DNA from: Minisyncoccota bacterium
GTDB lineage: Bacteria > Patescibacteriota > Minisyncoccia > UBA6257 > XYB1-36-10
Length of the DNA: 31,431 nt
Direction of reading: 5' to 3'
Assembly: GCA_028709185.1 (NCBI GenBank)
Contig: JAQVXM010000001.1
Coordinates: 1-31,431 of the forward strand
Below the pieces are notes generated by a model. The model saw only the letters and a list, made by a program, of their open reading frames with translations. It did not search any database and was not told the origin of the DNA. Shown here one piece after another: positions 14,815 to 23,139 of the stretch. The translations under genes and the position numbers were made by a program. Numbering within the stretch: the first letter of the stretch is position 1; every line of letters begins with the position of its first letter.

Positions 14815-16191
14815 ATGAAAGAAAACGTTTTTAAAGAATATGATATAAGAGGAAGATGGGAAAAAGAAATCGATGAAAAATTCGTGGCGGATTTTGTAAA
14901 AGCGTTTTTAGAATATTTAAGAAATGAAATTTTATACTCCGCAACAGATGAACTTCGATTAAAAAATAAAAATTTGAAGATTTTAATCAGCAGAGACAGA
15001 GAGTTGGTTTCAAAGAAAGCATATAATGTTTTAAAAAAGGAACTTATAAGTAATGGATCAAAAGTGATTGATTTTGGAGAAACGGCAATACCACTTCATA
15101 ATTTCGCGTCGGGAAAAGAAAAAACAGACGGAGCGATAATGGTGACGGCATCGCATTTGTCAGAAAAATATACAGGATTTAAGATTTCAAAAAACGGAAC
15201 AGAACCAGTAAGACTTGAAGAATTAAAAAATAAAATAATAAAAAAAGAGTTTTCAAATCGGATTGAAAATGAATTTTTAACAAAAAAACGTTTCAATAAA
15301 AGTGAAACAGACGTTAAAAATAATTATTTAAAAAAATATATAAATTCTTTAGAAAAAAAGATAAAAATAAAAAAGAAATGGAGAGTGGTTATTGATGCCA
15401 GCGGAGGAGAAACCGGAATAATTTTGAATAAAGTTTTTAAAAAAATTTCAAAATTAGAAGTAAAAAAAATTTGCTTTCAAAAATGCAAACATAATGACAA
15501 TCCTCTAGAAATAAAAAATCAAAGAGAAATAAAAAGAACCATAAAAAAAGAAAAGCTTGATTTAGGAGCGATGTTTGACGGAGATGGCGATAGAATTATA
15601 TTTTTTGACGAGAGAGGAAAATTTGTCAACCCAAGTTCAATTTTAGCAATACTTATAAAAGGAATGAAGCCAAAAGAATTTATTGGAAATACGAGCGTGG
15701 GGATGGCGGCTAGAGAAATTGCTAATAAATTTATAGAAACAAGGACGGGGCATGTATTTATAAAAGAAGAAATGAGAAAGAGAAAATCAGAGATGGGAGG
15801 AGAACATTCCGGACATATTTATTTTAAAGAAAATTTTTACACGGAAGATCCAATTTTCGCTTTTTTAAAATTATTGGAGATTCTAGAAAAAAGTGGAAAA
15901 AAAATGAGTGAATTTTTGAAAGAAGCAGATCCATATTTTAAATCAGAAGAAAAAAATTTTAGATTTTCAGAAAAACATTTTCAAGAGGTAAAAGAAAGGA
16001 TAAAAAGAAGTTTTAAAGCGGAAAAAATTTCAGAAATTGACGGGATAAAAATTAAAGAACAGAATTGGTGGTTTAATTTGAGAGAGTCGGGAACGGAAAA
16101 TAAAGTCAGATTGAATGTGGAAGCAAAAAGCAAAGAAGAGTTGAAAAAAATAAAAAAAATAGCAACAGCATTCATACAAAAGAAATCTTAG
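14815..16191 (+). CDS. Phosphomannomutase / phosphoglucomutase family protein
   Basis: 458 residues, alpha-D-phosphohexomutase superfamily. Seen: YDIRG near the N-terminus, phosphoserine loop TASHLS (S113), metal loop FDGDGDR (D255, D257, D259), sugar loop GGEHSGH (about 328-334) and phosphate-binding RESGTEN (423-429). Two sites deviate from the usual family motifs: TASHNP is TASHLS, and RPSGTEP is RESGTEN. The enzyme would supply hexose-1-phosphates for glycosylation or envelope sugars, fitting the glycosyltransferases further downstream. TATAAT at 14797-14802 ends 12 nt before ATG 14815 and no Shine-Dalgarno site is present. Whether mannose, glucose or glucosamine phosphate is preferred cannot be told. 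Confidence 0.92.
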   Translation: MKENVFKEYDIRGRWEKEIDEKFVADFVKAFLEYLRNEILYSATDELRLKNKNLKILISRDRELVSKKAYNVLKKELISNGSKVIDFGETAIPLHNFASGKEKTDGAIMVTASHLSEKYTGFKISKNGTEPVRLEELKNKIIKKEFSNRIENEFLTKKRFNKSETDVKNNYLKKYINSLEKKIKIKKKWRVVIDASGGETGIILNKVFKKISKLEVKKICFQKCKHNDNPLEIKNQREIKRTIKKEKLDLGAMFDGDGDRIIFFDERGKFVNPSSILAILIKGMKPKEFIGNTSVGMAAREIANKFIETRTGHVFIKEEMRKRKSEMGGEHSGHIYFKENFYTEDPIFAFLKLLEILEKSGKKMSEFLKEADPYFKSEEKNFRFSEKHFQEVKERIKRSFKAEKISEIDGIKIKEQNWWFNLRESGTENKVRLNVEAKSKEELKKIKKIATAFIQKKS

Positions 16192-16353
16192 AAGATATTT
16201 TTTATTTTTTAATTTTAGTCGGGGTTATTTTGCAAAAAACCTGAATTTTCTGTAGAGTTTTAGGATTGGATAAATATTTAAAAGAAGATAATTTTGTCAA
16301 CATGAGAGCGACAGGAAAGAGATGAAAAAAACGTAATAATAAATGATAAAAAT

Positions 16354-16926
16354 ATGGATAAAATAGTAATAGACGTAGAAACAAAGAATTCTTTTGCGGA
16401 TGTCGGCGGGCAGCAGTTTATAAAAGACTTACAAGCTTCTTTTGTGGGGGTTTATTCTTATAATAAAGACAAGTATTTTTCTTTTTTTGAAGACCAATTT
16501 AAAGAATTGGAAGGGTTTTTAAAAGGAGCCGGATTGATTGTGGGATTTGGTTTAACCAGATTTGATGTGCCAGTAATGGATAAATATTTTGAAATGAATT
16601 TTTTTTCTGTTCCAAGATTGGATATTTTAGATGAGATAGAAATGACAGCAGGAAGAAGAATAAGTTTGAATATCCTTGCTAAAACAAACATAGGAATAGA
16701 AAAAACACAGGAAAGCGGATTGGAAGCTATAAGATTGTATAGAGAAGGAAAAATGGAAGAGCTAGAAAAATATTGTTTGCAGGATGTAAGAATAACAAAA
16801 GAGATTTATGATTTAACAAAAAAACAAGGATATTTACTTGTTCCAAACAGAGTGACAGGAGAAAATGAAAGAGTGAGTCTTAATTTTAACGAAGGAGAAA
16901 TGATAAAAAGCCAAAGCTTATTTTAA
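16354..16926 (+). CDS. Predicted DEDDy 3'-5' exonuclease (RNase H fold)
   Basis: 190 residues. The four acidic motifs are visible: D7 and E9 in IVIDVETK, D71 in TRFDVPVMDKYF, and D144 in EKYCLQDVRITKEI. Tyr140 four residues before the last Asp makes it the DEDDy subtype. GFGLTRFDVP resembles stand-alone exonuclease domains related to YprB and PolB-associated exonucleases. There is no helicase or polymerase domain attached. It may trim DNA or RNA 3' ends; the substrate is unknown. The ATG lacks a Shine-Dalgarno site. It lies between the phosphomutase and htrA genes, with gaps large enough for separate promoters. Confidence 0.85.
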   Translation: MDKIVIDVETKNSFADVGGQQFIKDLQASFVGVYSYNKDKYFSFFEDQFKELEGFLKGAGLIVGFGLTRFDVPVMDKYFEMNFFSVPRLDILDEIEMTAGRRISLNILAKTNIGIEKTQESGLEAIRLYREGKMEELEKYCLQDVRITKEIYDLTKKQGYLLVPNRVTGENERVSLNFNEGEMIKSQSLF

Positions 16927-17010
16927 AAAGAGGTAATTTTAAATAATGAAACAAATAAGACTTTTTTTAGTATAATTATACAATAAAGTTTAAAGTAGAA
17001 AAAATAAAAA

Positions 17011-18333
17011 ATGAGGAAAAAATTATTTTGGTTCAGCGTAATTTTATCTGGAATTTTAGCGGTGCAAATGTTTGTTCCGCTTTCGATCGCTCAGGCGAAT
17101 TTTATAACAGACTTTTTTGATTCAATTAAAGAAAAACTTCAGCCAATCGGGGAGAGCGTAAAAGAGGGACAGGATGCCTTAAAAGAGAAGATATTAGAGA
17201 AGAACGTGGAAGAAGCAGTGACTGGAATAAAAAAAGATGAAAAGACGGAAGAGGTAAGTTTGTATAAGCCAGCAGCTGATTATGAAAATGCGATAATAGA
17301 AGCGGTAGAAAAAACTGACCCGGCAGTGGTTTCTATTATAGTAACAAAAGATTTGCCTGTGATAGAAAATTGTCCTGTTGATTTGTTTTCTAATATACCA
17401 CAAGAATTAAGACAATTTTTTGAATTACCGGAAGGAACTTATTCACAACCATGTCAAAAGGGAGTGAAAAAGCAGGAAGTGGGCGGGGGAAGCGGATTTT
17501 TAGTTTCAAACGATGGATTGATACTTACGAATAAACATGTAGTAAATGATGAAACAGCTTCTTATACAATTTTAACCAATGACGGAAAAAAATACGAAGC
17601 AAAAGTTTTAGCGAAAGATCCGCTTGCGGATATTGCTATTGTAAAGGCTGATATTTCAGGACTTGCGACAGTTAAATTGGGAGATTCTGATTCCGTAAAA
17701 TTAGGGCAAACGGCAATTGCTATTGGTAATGCTCTTGGAGAGTTTAGAAATACCGTTTCGGTTGGAGTGATATCGGGGCTAGCGAGAACGGTGACGGCTA
17801 CAGATGGAAATGGAGGGGGAGAAACTATAGAGGGAGTATTTCAAACCGACGCAGCGATAAATCCTGGAAATTCCGGTGGGCCACTTTTGAATTTAAGAGG
17901 GGAAGTAATAGGAATAAATACAGCAATAGCATCAGGAGCTGAGAATATTGCTTTCACTATTCCAATAAATATGGCAAAGAAAGCAATAGATTCAGTAAAA
18001 ACAACAGGAAAAATATCAACTCCTTATATCGGAGTGAGATATTATATTTTAAGCGAAGAAGACGCAAAAGAAAAAAATATTCCGTATGCTTACGGAGCTT
18101 TAATAGTGAAAGGAGAAAATGGGGAGACGGGAATATCAGCAGGATCGCCGGCGGAAAAAGTAGGACTTAAGGAAGGGGATGTAATTTTGGAAATCGGAGG
18201 AGAAAAAATAGATTTGAATCATTCTTTAATGTTATTAATCAGAAAACATGAAGTGGGAGAAAGAGTGGGAATAAAAGTTTATAGAGAAGGAAAGGAAATA
18301 TTTCTTTACCCGGTTTTAGAGGAAAGAAAATAA
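17011..18333 (+). CDS. HtrA/DegP-type serine protease with one PDZ domain
   Basis: 440 residues. Signal peptide about 1-29 ending AQA. A charged, probably helical region (30-80) precedes the trypsin-like domain (about 90-340), with the triad H176 (TNKHVV), D207 (DPLADIAIVK) and S288 (GNSGGPLLN). One PDZ domain follows (about 345-438; GSPAEKVGLKEGDVILEIGG). Two cysteines (CPVDLF... and QPCQK) lie in an insertion before the GGGSGF motif and could form a disulfide. It degrades or refolds damaged envelope proteins. A perfect TATAAT (16971-16976) precedes ATG 17011 by about 34 nt. Confidence 0.95.
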   Translation: MRKKLFWFSVILSGILAVQMFVPLSIAQANFITDFFDSIKEKLQPIGESVKEGQDALKEKILEKNVEEAVTGIKKDEKTEEVSLYKPAADYENAIIEAVEKTDPAVVSIIVTKDLPVIENCPVDLFSNIPQELRQFFELPEGTYSQPCQKGVKKQEVGGGSGFLVSNDGLILTNKHVVNDETASYTILTNDGKKYEAKVLAKDPLADIAIVKADISGLATVKLGDSDSVKLGQTAIAIGNALGEFRNTVSVGVISGLARTVTATDGNGGGETIEGVFQTDAAINPGNSGGPLLNLRGEVIGINTAIASGAENIAFTIPINMAKKAIDSVKTTGKISTPYIGVRYYILSEEDAKEKNIPYAYGALIVKGENGETGISAGSPAEKVGLKEGDVILEIGGEKIDLNHSLMLLIRKHEVGERVGIKVYREGKEIFLYPVLEERK

Positions 18334-18406
18334 ATAATATCAAAGGAAAGATTTATCGGGATAATTTATGTTTTAAGAAAAAAGCGAGACGGTTTTTATA
18401 AATCTT

Positions 18407-19612
18407 TTATTTATCCAGTTCTTTTTTGAGACAGGAAATAAAATATTCAATTTCTTTTTTAGTGTTGTAAAAAGAAAGAGAGAGACGGATAGCTTTTTTT
18501 ATTTTCTTGTTTTGAAAGTAAAAATTATTACAGAAGAAACCGCTTCGGACAGCAATGTTGTATTTTTGATCAAGGCGAATAGCGAGAGAATGGGAATCGA
18601 TATTTTCAATAAAGAAAGAAATAATAGGAGCGCGAGTTTCTAAATCTTTTTTTATCGGTTCATTAATAATCTTAAGGCGAGGAATTTTTTTGAGTTCTTC
18701 CGTTAAAAAATAAAGAAGCTCATTTTCGTATTGTTTTATGTTTTTCATTCCGATTTTGTTTAAAAAATCTATAGCTGTTTTCAGACCGAGGATGCCGGAA
18801 TAATTTTGAAGTCCGGGTTCAAATTTTCCCGGACCGGAGAGAAGATTGTTTTTTTCATCAACAGTTCCGCCGCCAACAAAAAATGGTTTTAGATTAATTG
18901 GATTTTTAGCCAAATCTTTTATATAGAGAACACCAACGCCGGTTGGACCATAAAGCTTATGACTAGAAAAAGCGAGAAAATCAGTATTCAGGTTTTTAGC
19001 ATCTATTTTGCCATGAGGGAGAGCTTGAGCAGCATCAAGAAAAAGATGAGCTTTATATTTTTTGACAATTTTACTGATTTTTGAAGCAGAAATAGAGATT
19101 CCATCAAGATTAGAAGTAAAAGCAAGAGAAACTAGACGAATATTTTTATTTTTTTGAAGGATTTTCTCAAATTTTTTCAAATCAATAATACCATTATCGG
19201 TCTCGAAAATTATAAGTTTAATCTTATTTTCGGCGGCTAATAATTTCCAAGGAAGAAAATTAGAATTATGTTCTTTGTCTGAAATAAGGACAGAGTCATT
19301 TTTTTTAAAAGGGAAAGAGCGGGCGATGAGATTTATGGCTTCGGTGGTGTTTTTAACAAAAATGATTTCTTCTTGACGGACTCCGATAAAACTGGCTACG
19401 GTTTTTCTTGATTCAGACATTTTTTTATCAACAAGAGATGAAAGTCGATGGAGAGAACGGCTGGCGCAGGAGGGATATTTTTCATAATATTCCACAATAG
19501 ATTTTATAACTTCGGATGGTTTTAAGGAGCCGCAGGCGGAATCAAAAAAAACCGGAGGATTTTTTCCGGCTAAAATAGGAAATTTTTTTCTTATCTGATC
19601 CGTATTAAACAT
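18407..19612 (-). CDS. Cysteine desulfurase, SufS/CsdA type
   Basis: 401 residues from ATG 19612. A longer reading from 19657 adds 15 residues (ending just before MFNTDQIRKKFPIL), but family members start at the MF...IRKxFPIL segment, so 19612 is preferred. PLP-lysine K219 lies in FSSHKLYGPTG; DAAQALPHGKID and EHNSNFLPW are conserved family elements. The catalytic Cys is C361 in RSGFFCNNFYF, where SufS normally has RxGHHC. It moves sulfur from cysteine to a protein persulfide for Fe-S clusters or tRNA thiolation. No SufE, SufU, IscU or tRNA-modification gene is adjacent, so its acceptor is unknown. It converges with htrA. Confidence 0.92.
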   Translation of the reverse strand: MFNTDQIRKKFPILAGKNPPVFFDSACGSLKPSEVIKSIVEYYEKYPSCASRSLHRLSSLVDKKMSESRKTVASFIGVRQEEIIFVKNTTEAINLIARSFPFKKNDSVLISDKEHNSNFLPWKLLAAENKIKLIIFETDNGIIDLKKFEKILQKNKNIRLVSLAFTSNLDGISISASKISKIVKKYKAHLFLDAAQALPHGKIDAKNLNTDFLAFSSHKLYGPTGVGVLYIKDLAKNPINLKPFFVGGGTVDEKNNLLSGPGKFEPGLQNYSGILGLKTAIDFLNKIGMKNIKQYENELLYFLTEELKKIPRLKIINEPIKKDLETRAPIISFFIENIDSHSLAIRLDQKYNIAVRSGFFCNNFYFQNKKIKKAIRLSLSFYNTKKEIEYFISCLKKELDK

Positions 19613-19793
19613 AAATAATGTTTTCTTTAATATAAAATAAAGATTTTTTATTTGCAATCAGTGATTTTTTGTTTTATTATAAAAAAGATTTAAGGCAGAA
19701 GAATGGATAACTTAATTAAGGGAGTTTTTACGCCTTATTATCTGATTATGAGGGAGAATTTAACGAATCAGAAATTAAAATAAATAAAAAAGT

Positions 19794-22439
19794 ATGCCTC
19801 AATTCAATAGATTCACTATAAAAGCTCAAGAAGCTTTGCAAAATGCGCAAGAATTGGCGCAAAGAGAAAATCATGGAGAGATGAAAGCTTTGCATTTGTT
19901 GGCTTCATTAATAGCTGATCCGACAACTTTAATACATCCGATTTTAGTTCGTTCGGGAGTAAAAGCGGATAACTTAGAGACGCAAATTGAAGAAGCGTTG
20001 AAGACTTTACCAAAGATAGTTTCAAATTCTTCTATCGGACAATTGTATCTTTCAAATGAAGTGATGCAAATTTTGGATCGATCAGGAAAGATAGCTTTTT
20101 CCATGAAGGATGAATTTGTTTCGTGCGAACATTTATTGTTTGCCATTATGGAAGTGCCGACGGAAGCAAAAAAAATTTTGGATTCTTTTGGGTTGAAAAG
20201 AGAGACTGCACTTCGGATACTTTCTCAACTTCGAGGAACAGCAAGAGTGACAGACGAAACACCGGAAAACAAATTTCAAGTTTTAGAAAAATATTCCGTT
20301 AATTTAACGCAAAGAGCAAAAGAAGGAAAATTAGATCCAGTAATAGGAAGAGACGAGGAATTGCGAAGATTGATACAAATTTTATCAAGAAGAACAAAAA
20401 ATAATCCGGTTTTAATCGGGGAGCCGGGAGTTGGAAAGACAGCAATAGTGGAAGGATTGGCGCAAAGAATTGTGACGGGAGATGTGCCGGAAACTTTAAA
20501 AAATAAAGAAATAATAATGCTTGATCTCGGGTCTTTAATAGCCGGGACTAAATTTAGAGGAGAATTTGAGGATCGACTGAAAGCTTTTATGAAAGAAATA
20601 CAACAATCAGGAGGGAAGTTAATTCTATTTATAGACGAAATTCATACAATTGTCGGAGCGGGAGCGGCGGAAGGAGCGGTGGATGCTTCTAATTTACTTA
20701 AGCCGGCTTTAGCTCGAGGGGAACTTAGAGCAATTGGAGCAACAACAATAAAAGAATATCAAAAATATATAGAAAAAGATCCGGCTTTGGAGAGAAGGTT
20801 TGCGCCGATAATTGTGGAGGAGCCAACAATTGAAGATAGTATTGCCATTCTTCGCGGTTTAAAGGAAAAATATGAAATTCATCACGGGATGAGAATAAAA
20901 GATGAAGCTATTCAGGCGGCGGTGAATTTATCGGCGAGATATATTATGGATAGATTTTTACCAGACAAGGCTGTTGATTTAATAGATGAAGCGGCGGCGG
21001 CAAGAAGACTAGAAACAGAAAGTTTGCCAAAAGAAATAGATAAAATAAGAAGAGAAATTACGCGTCTTGAAATAGAAAAACAGGCTCTTTTAAAGGAAGA
21101 TAAAGATGTTGCAAAAAAGAGATTGAAAGAGATTGATGAAAAGTTAGCAGAAATAAAAGAAAAAAACGATGGATTATCAGGTAAATGGCATGCAGAAAAA
21201 ATAACTTTTGAAAAGTATCACAGTTTAAGGCAAAAGCTTGATGATTTGAAGTTTGAAGCGGAAGTGGCGGAAAGAGAGGGAAATTTAGAAAGAGTGGCGC
21301 AAGTTTTATACGGGGAATTACCTGAGGCGGAGAAAGAATTAAAAAATTTTGAGAAAAAACATCTTTGGGGTGAAAAAAAGAATCGCAAAGAAGGGGGAGA
21401 GGAACAGTTTATAAAAGAAGCGGTAGATGAAGAAGATATTGGAGCGGTGGTTTCTAGATGGACGGGAATTCCGGTTTCTAAAATGTTGGAAGGAGAAGCG
21501 GAAAAACTAACAAAAGCGGAAGAAGTTCTAAAAGAAAGAGTAATTGGTCAGGAAGAGGCAATAGAAGTGATTGCGAAAGCTTTAAGAAGAGCGCGTTCCG
21601 GATTAGCTGATGAAAATCGACCATCGGGTTCTTTTATGTTTTTAGGTCCAACAGGAGTGGGAAAAACAGAATTAGCAAAAGCGCTAGCCAGTTTTATGTT
21701 TAATGATGAAAAAGCGCTTATTCGAGTAGACATGTCTGAATATATGGAAAGACACGCCGTTTCGAAATTAATCGGTTCTCCTCCGGGATATGTTGGTTTT
21801 GACGAAGGAGGACAATTAACAGAAATTGTAAGGCACAGACCATACAGCTTAATACTTTTTGATGAAATAGAAAAAGCTCATCCAGAGGTTTTTAATATTC
21901 TTCTTCAAGTTCTTGATAATGGAAGATTGACAGATAGCAAAGGGAGGACGGTGAATTTTAAGAATACAATTATTATAATGACTTCAAATGCGGGAAGCGA
22001 GATAATAAAAGAAATGTCTTCAATCGGATTTGCTTCATTATCAGAAGATAAAAAAGAAAAAGAAGAAAAAGAATATAAGAATAATATAATGGTATCTTTA
22101 AAGGATTATTTCCGACCGGAATTTTTAAACAGAATTGATGATATAATAATATTTAATCCTTTGACACCGGATGATGTAAAAGAGATAGTGGAGCTACAAT
22201 TAAAAGAAGTAGAGGAAAAACTTTTAAAGAGAGGAATAAAATTGTTTTTCAATAATACGGTAAAGAAATATATAGCGGAGAGAGGATTTGATCCGGAATT
22301 TGGAGCAAGACCGGTTAAGAGGATGGTGCAAAAGGTGATTTTGGATGAATTAGCGGATAGAATTATAAGAGGAGAGATAAAACATGGAGCGAAGATTAAA
22401 GTTGATTTTAAGGGAGGAGTACTTGTATTTAGCCATTAA
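19794..22439 (+). CDS. ClpB-like AAA+ unfoldase with an IGF tripeptide
   Basis: 881 residues. N-domain repeats occupy about 1-150. AAA1 has Walker A GEPGVGKT (K215) and LILFIDEIHT. A long coiled middle domain (about 405-525) is typical of ClpB disaggregases (857 residues in E. coli). AAA2 has GPTGVGKT (K624), LILFDEIEKAHPEVF and RPEFLNRIDD. Between sensor SNAGSEII and the AAA2 end there is SSIGFASLSEDKKEKEE; IGF (744-746) resembles the loop ClpC/ClpX/ClpA use to dock ClpP, which ClpB lacks. The protein may be a disaggregase or a protease partner. No clpP is in the window. The gene overlaps the next by 56 nt. Confidence 0.93.
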   Translation: MPQFNRFTIKAQEALQNAQELAQRENHGEMKALHLLASLIADPTTLIHPILVRSGVKADNLETQIEEALKTLPKIVSNSSIGQLYLSNEVMQILDRSGKIAFSMKDEFVSCEHLLFAIMEVPTEAKKILDSFGLKRETALRILSQLRGTARVTDETPENKFQVLEKYSVNLTQRAKEGKLDPVIGRDEELRRLIQILSRRTKNNPVLIGEPGVGKTAIVEGLAQRIVTGDVPETLKNKEIIMLDLGSLIAGTKFRGEFEDRLKAFMKEIQQSGGKLILFIDEIHTIVGAGAAEGAVDASNLLKPALARGELRAIGATTIKEYQKYIEKDPALERRFAPIIVEEPTIEDSIAILRGLKEKYEIHHGMRIKDEAIQAAVNLSARYIMDRFLPDKAVDLIDEAAAARRLETESLPKEIDKIRREITRLEIEKQALLKEDKDVAKKRLKEIDEKLAEIKEKNDGLSGKWHAEKITFEKYHSLRQKLDDLKFEAEVAEREGNLERVAQVLYGELPEAEKELKNFEKKHLWGEKKNRKEGGEEQFIKEAVDEEDIGAVVSRWTGIPVSKMLEGEAEKLTKAEEVLKERVIGQEEAIEVIAKALRRARSGLADENRPSGSFMFLGPTGVGKTELAKALASFMFNDEKALIRVDMSEYMERHAVSKLIGSPPGYVGFDEGGQLTEIVRHRPYSLILFDEIEKAHPEVFNILLQVLDNGRLTDSKGRTVNFKNTIIIMTSNAGSEIIKEMSSIGFASLSEDKKEKEEKEYKNNIMVSLKDYFRPEFLNRIDDIIIFNPLTPDDVKEIVELQLKEVEEKLLKRGIKLFFNNTVKKYIAERGFDPEFGARPVKRMVQKVILDELADRIIRGEIKHGAKIKVDFKGGVLVFSH

Positions 22440-23100
22440 GGCCGCTTTTTTAGCGATAATTTTTATACAAGCTTCCGCTTGGGTTTTTATAGCACTTTCT
22501 TTGTTTGTTTTTTTTTATAGCGCTCAAAATTCTTCTGTTTCTTATTTTTTTACTTTTCTTTCTTTTATTTTTTCTTCATATTTTGCTTTATTTTTCTTTC
22601 CAGAATATTGGTATTTTTTAGGAGTTCTTGTTTTTTTGGGATTTTTTACAATATTAGGATTGAAAAATTTAGCTTTTATTTATAAAAAGGAAATATACAA
22701 GTTATTGAGTTTTCTTATACTTGCTTTAATTTTTTTAGTTTTCTTTTGGGCGGATTTTTTTTATGAGACTCATTTATTTTTATTTATACTTCTAACTTTT
22801 GGAATTTATTTTATTTTTTTTGATTCCTTTTCGTTATTATTTAAAGAGAAAGAAAAAGCGGGAGTTTTTAGTTTGTTCTCCACTTTTATGATTTTAGAAG
22901 CGGTTTGGTCTATTAAAATGTTGCCTATAGGAATAATCAATCAAAGCGCAATAGCGCTTATTTTCTCTGTAGCTTTTCAAGAATTCGCATCTTTAGTTGA
23001 AGAAAAGAAAATTAATTATAGAAGAATACTTTTGATTTTCACTTCATTTATTTTTGTTTTTTTAATAATTATGGCTTTTTCCAAATGGACGGTGAATTAG
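22384..23100 (+). CDS. Polytopic membrane protein, unknown function
   Basis: 238 residues, almost entirely hydrophobic, with about seven predicted membrane segments and very high Phe, Leu and Ile content. It has no recognisable catalytic motif. Two starts are possible. ATG 22384 is inside the Clp gene and has AGGAGA about 8 nt upstream; TTG 22423 has a stronger GGGAGGAG 5 nt upstream and would begin right at the first membrane segment. The overlap of 56 or 17 nt with the Clp reading frame suggests coupled translation. The next gene is a GT-C-like protein, so a role in envelope glycan assembly is plausible but unproven. Confidence 0.75.
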   Translation: MERRLKLILREEYLYLAIKAAFLAIIFIQASAWVFIALSLFVFFYSAQNSSVSYFFTFLSFIFSSYFALFFFPEYWYFLGVLVFLGFFTILGLKNLAFIYKKEIYKLLSFLILALIFLVFFWADFFYETHLFLFILLTFGIYFIFFDSFSLLFKEKEKAGVFSLFSTFMILEAVWSIKMLPIGIINQSAIALIFSVAFQEFASLVEEKKINYRRILLIFTSFIFVFLIIMAFSKWTVN

Positions 23101-23139
23101 AAAAAATATCAGAGTTTGTAAAGCTAATAAATTTAAAGA

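Noticed and set aside
18347..18407. Inverted repeat AAAGATTTAT/ATAAATCTTT between htrA and the desulfurase gene
   Set aside because: 10-bp stem but a 41-nt loop, AT-only and without a T-run; too weak to call a terminator.
19703..19783. 26-residue ORF just upstream of the Clp gene
   Set aside because: No ribosome site and no recognisable family; could be chance in a short gap. Kept out of the feature list.
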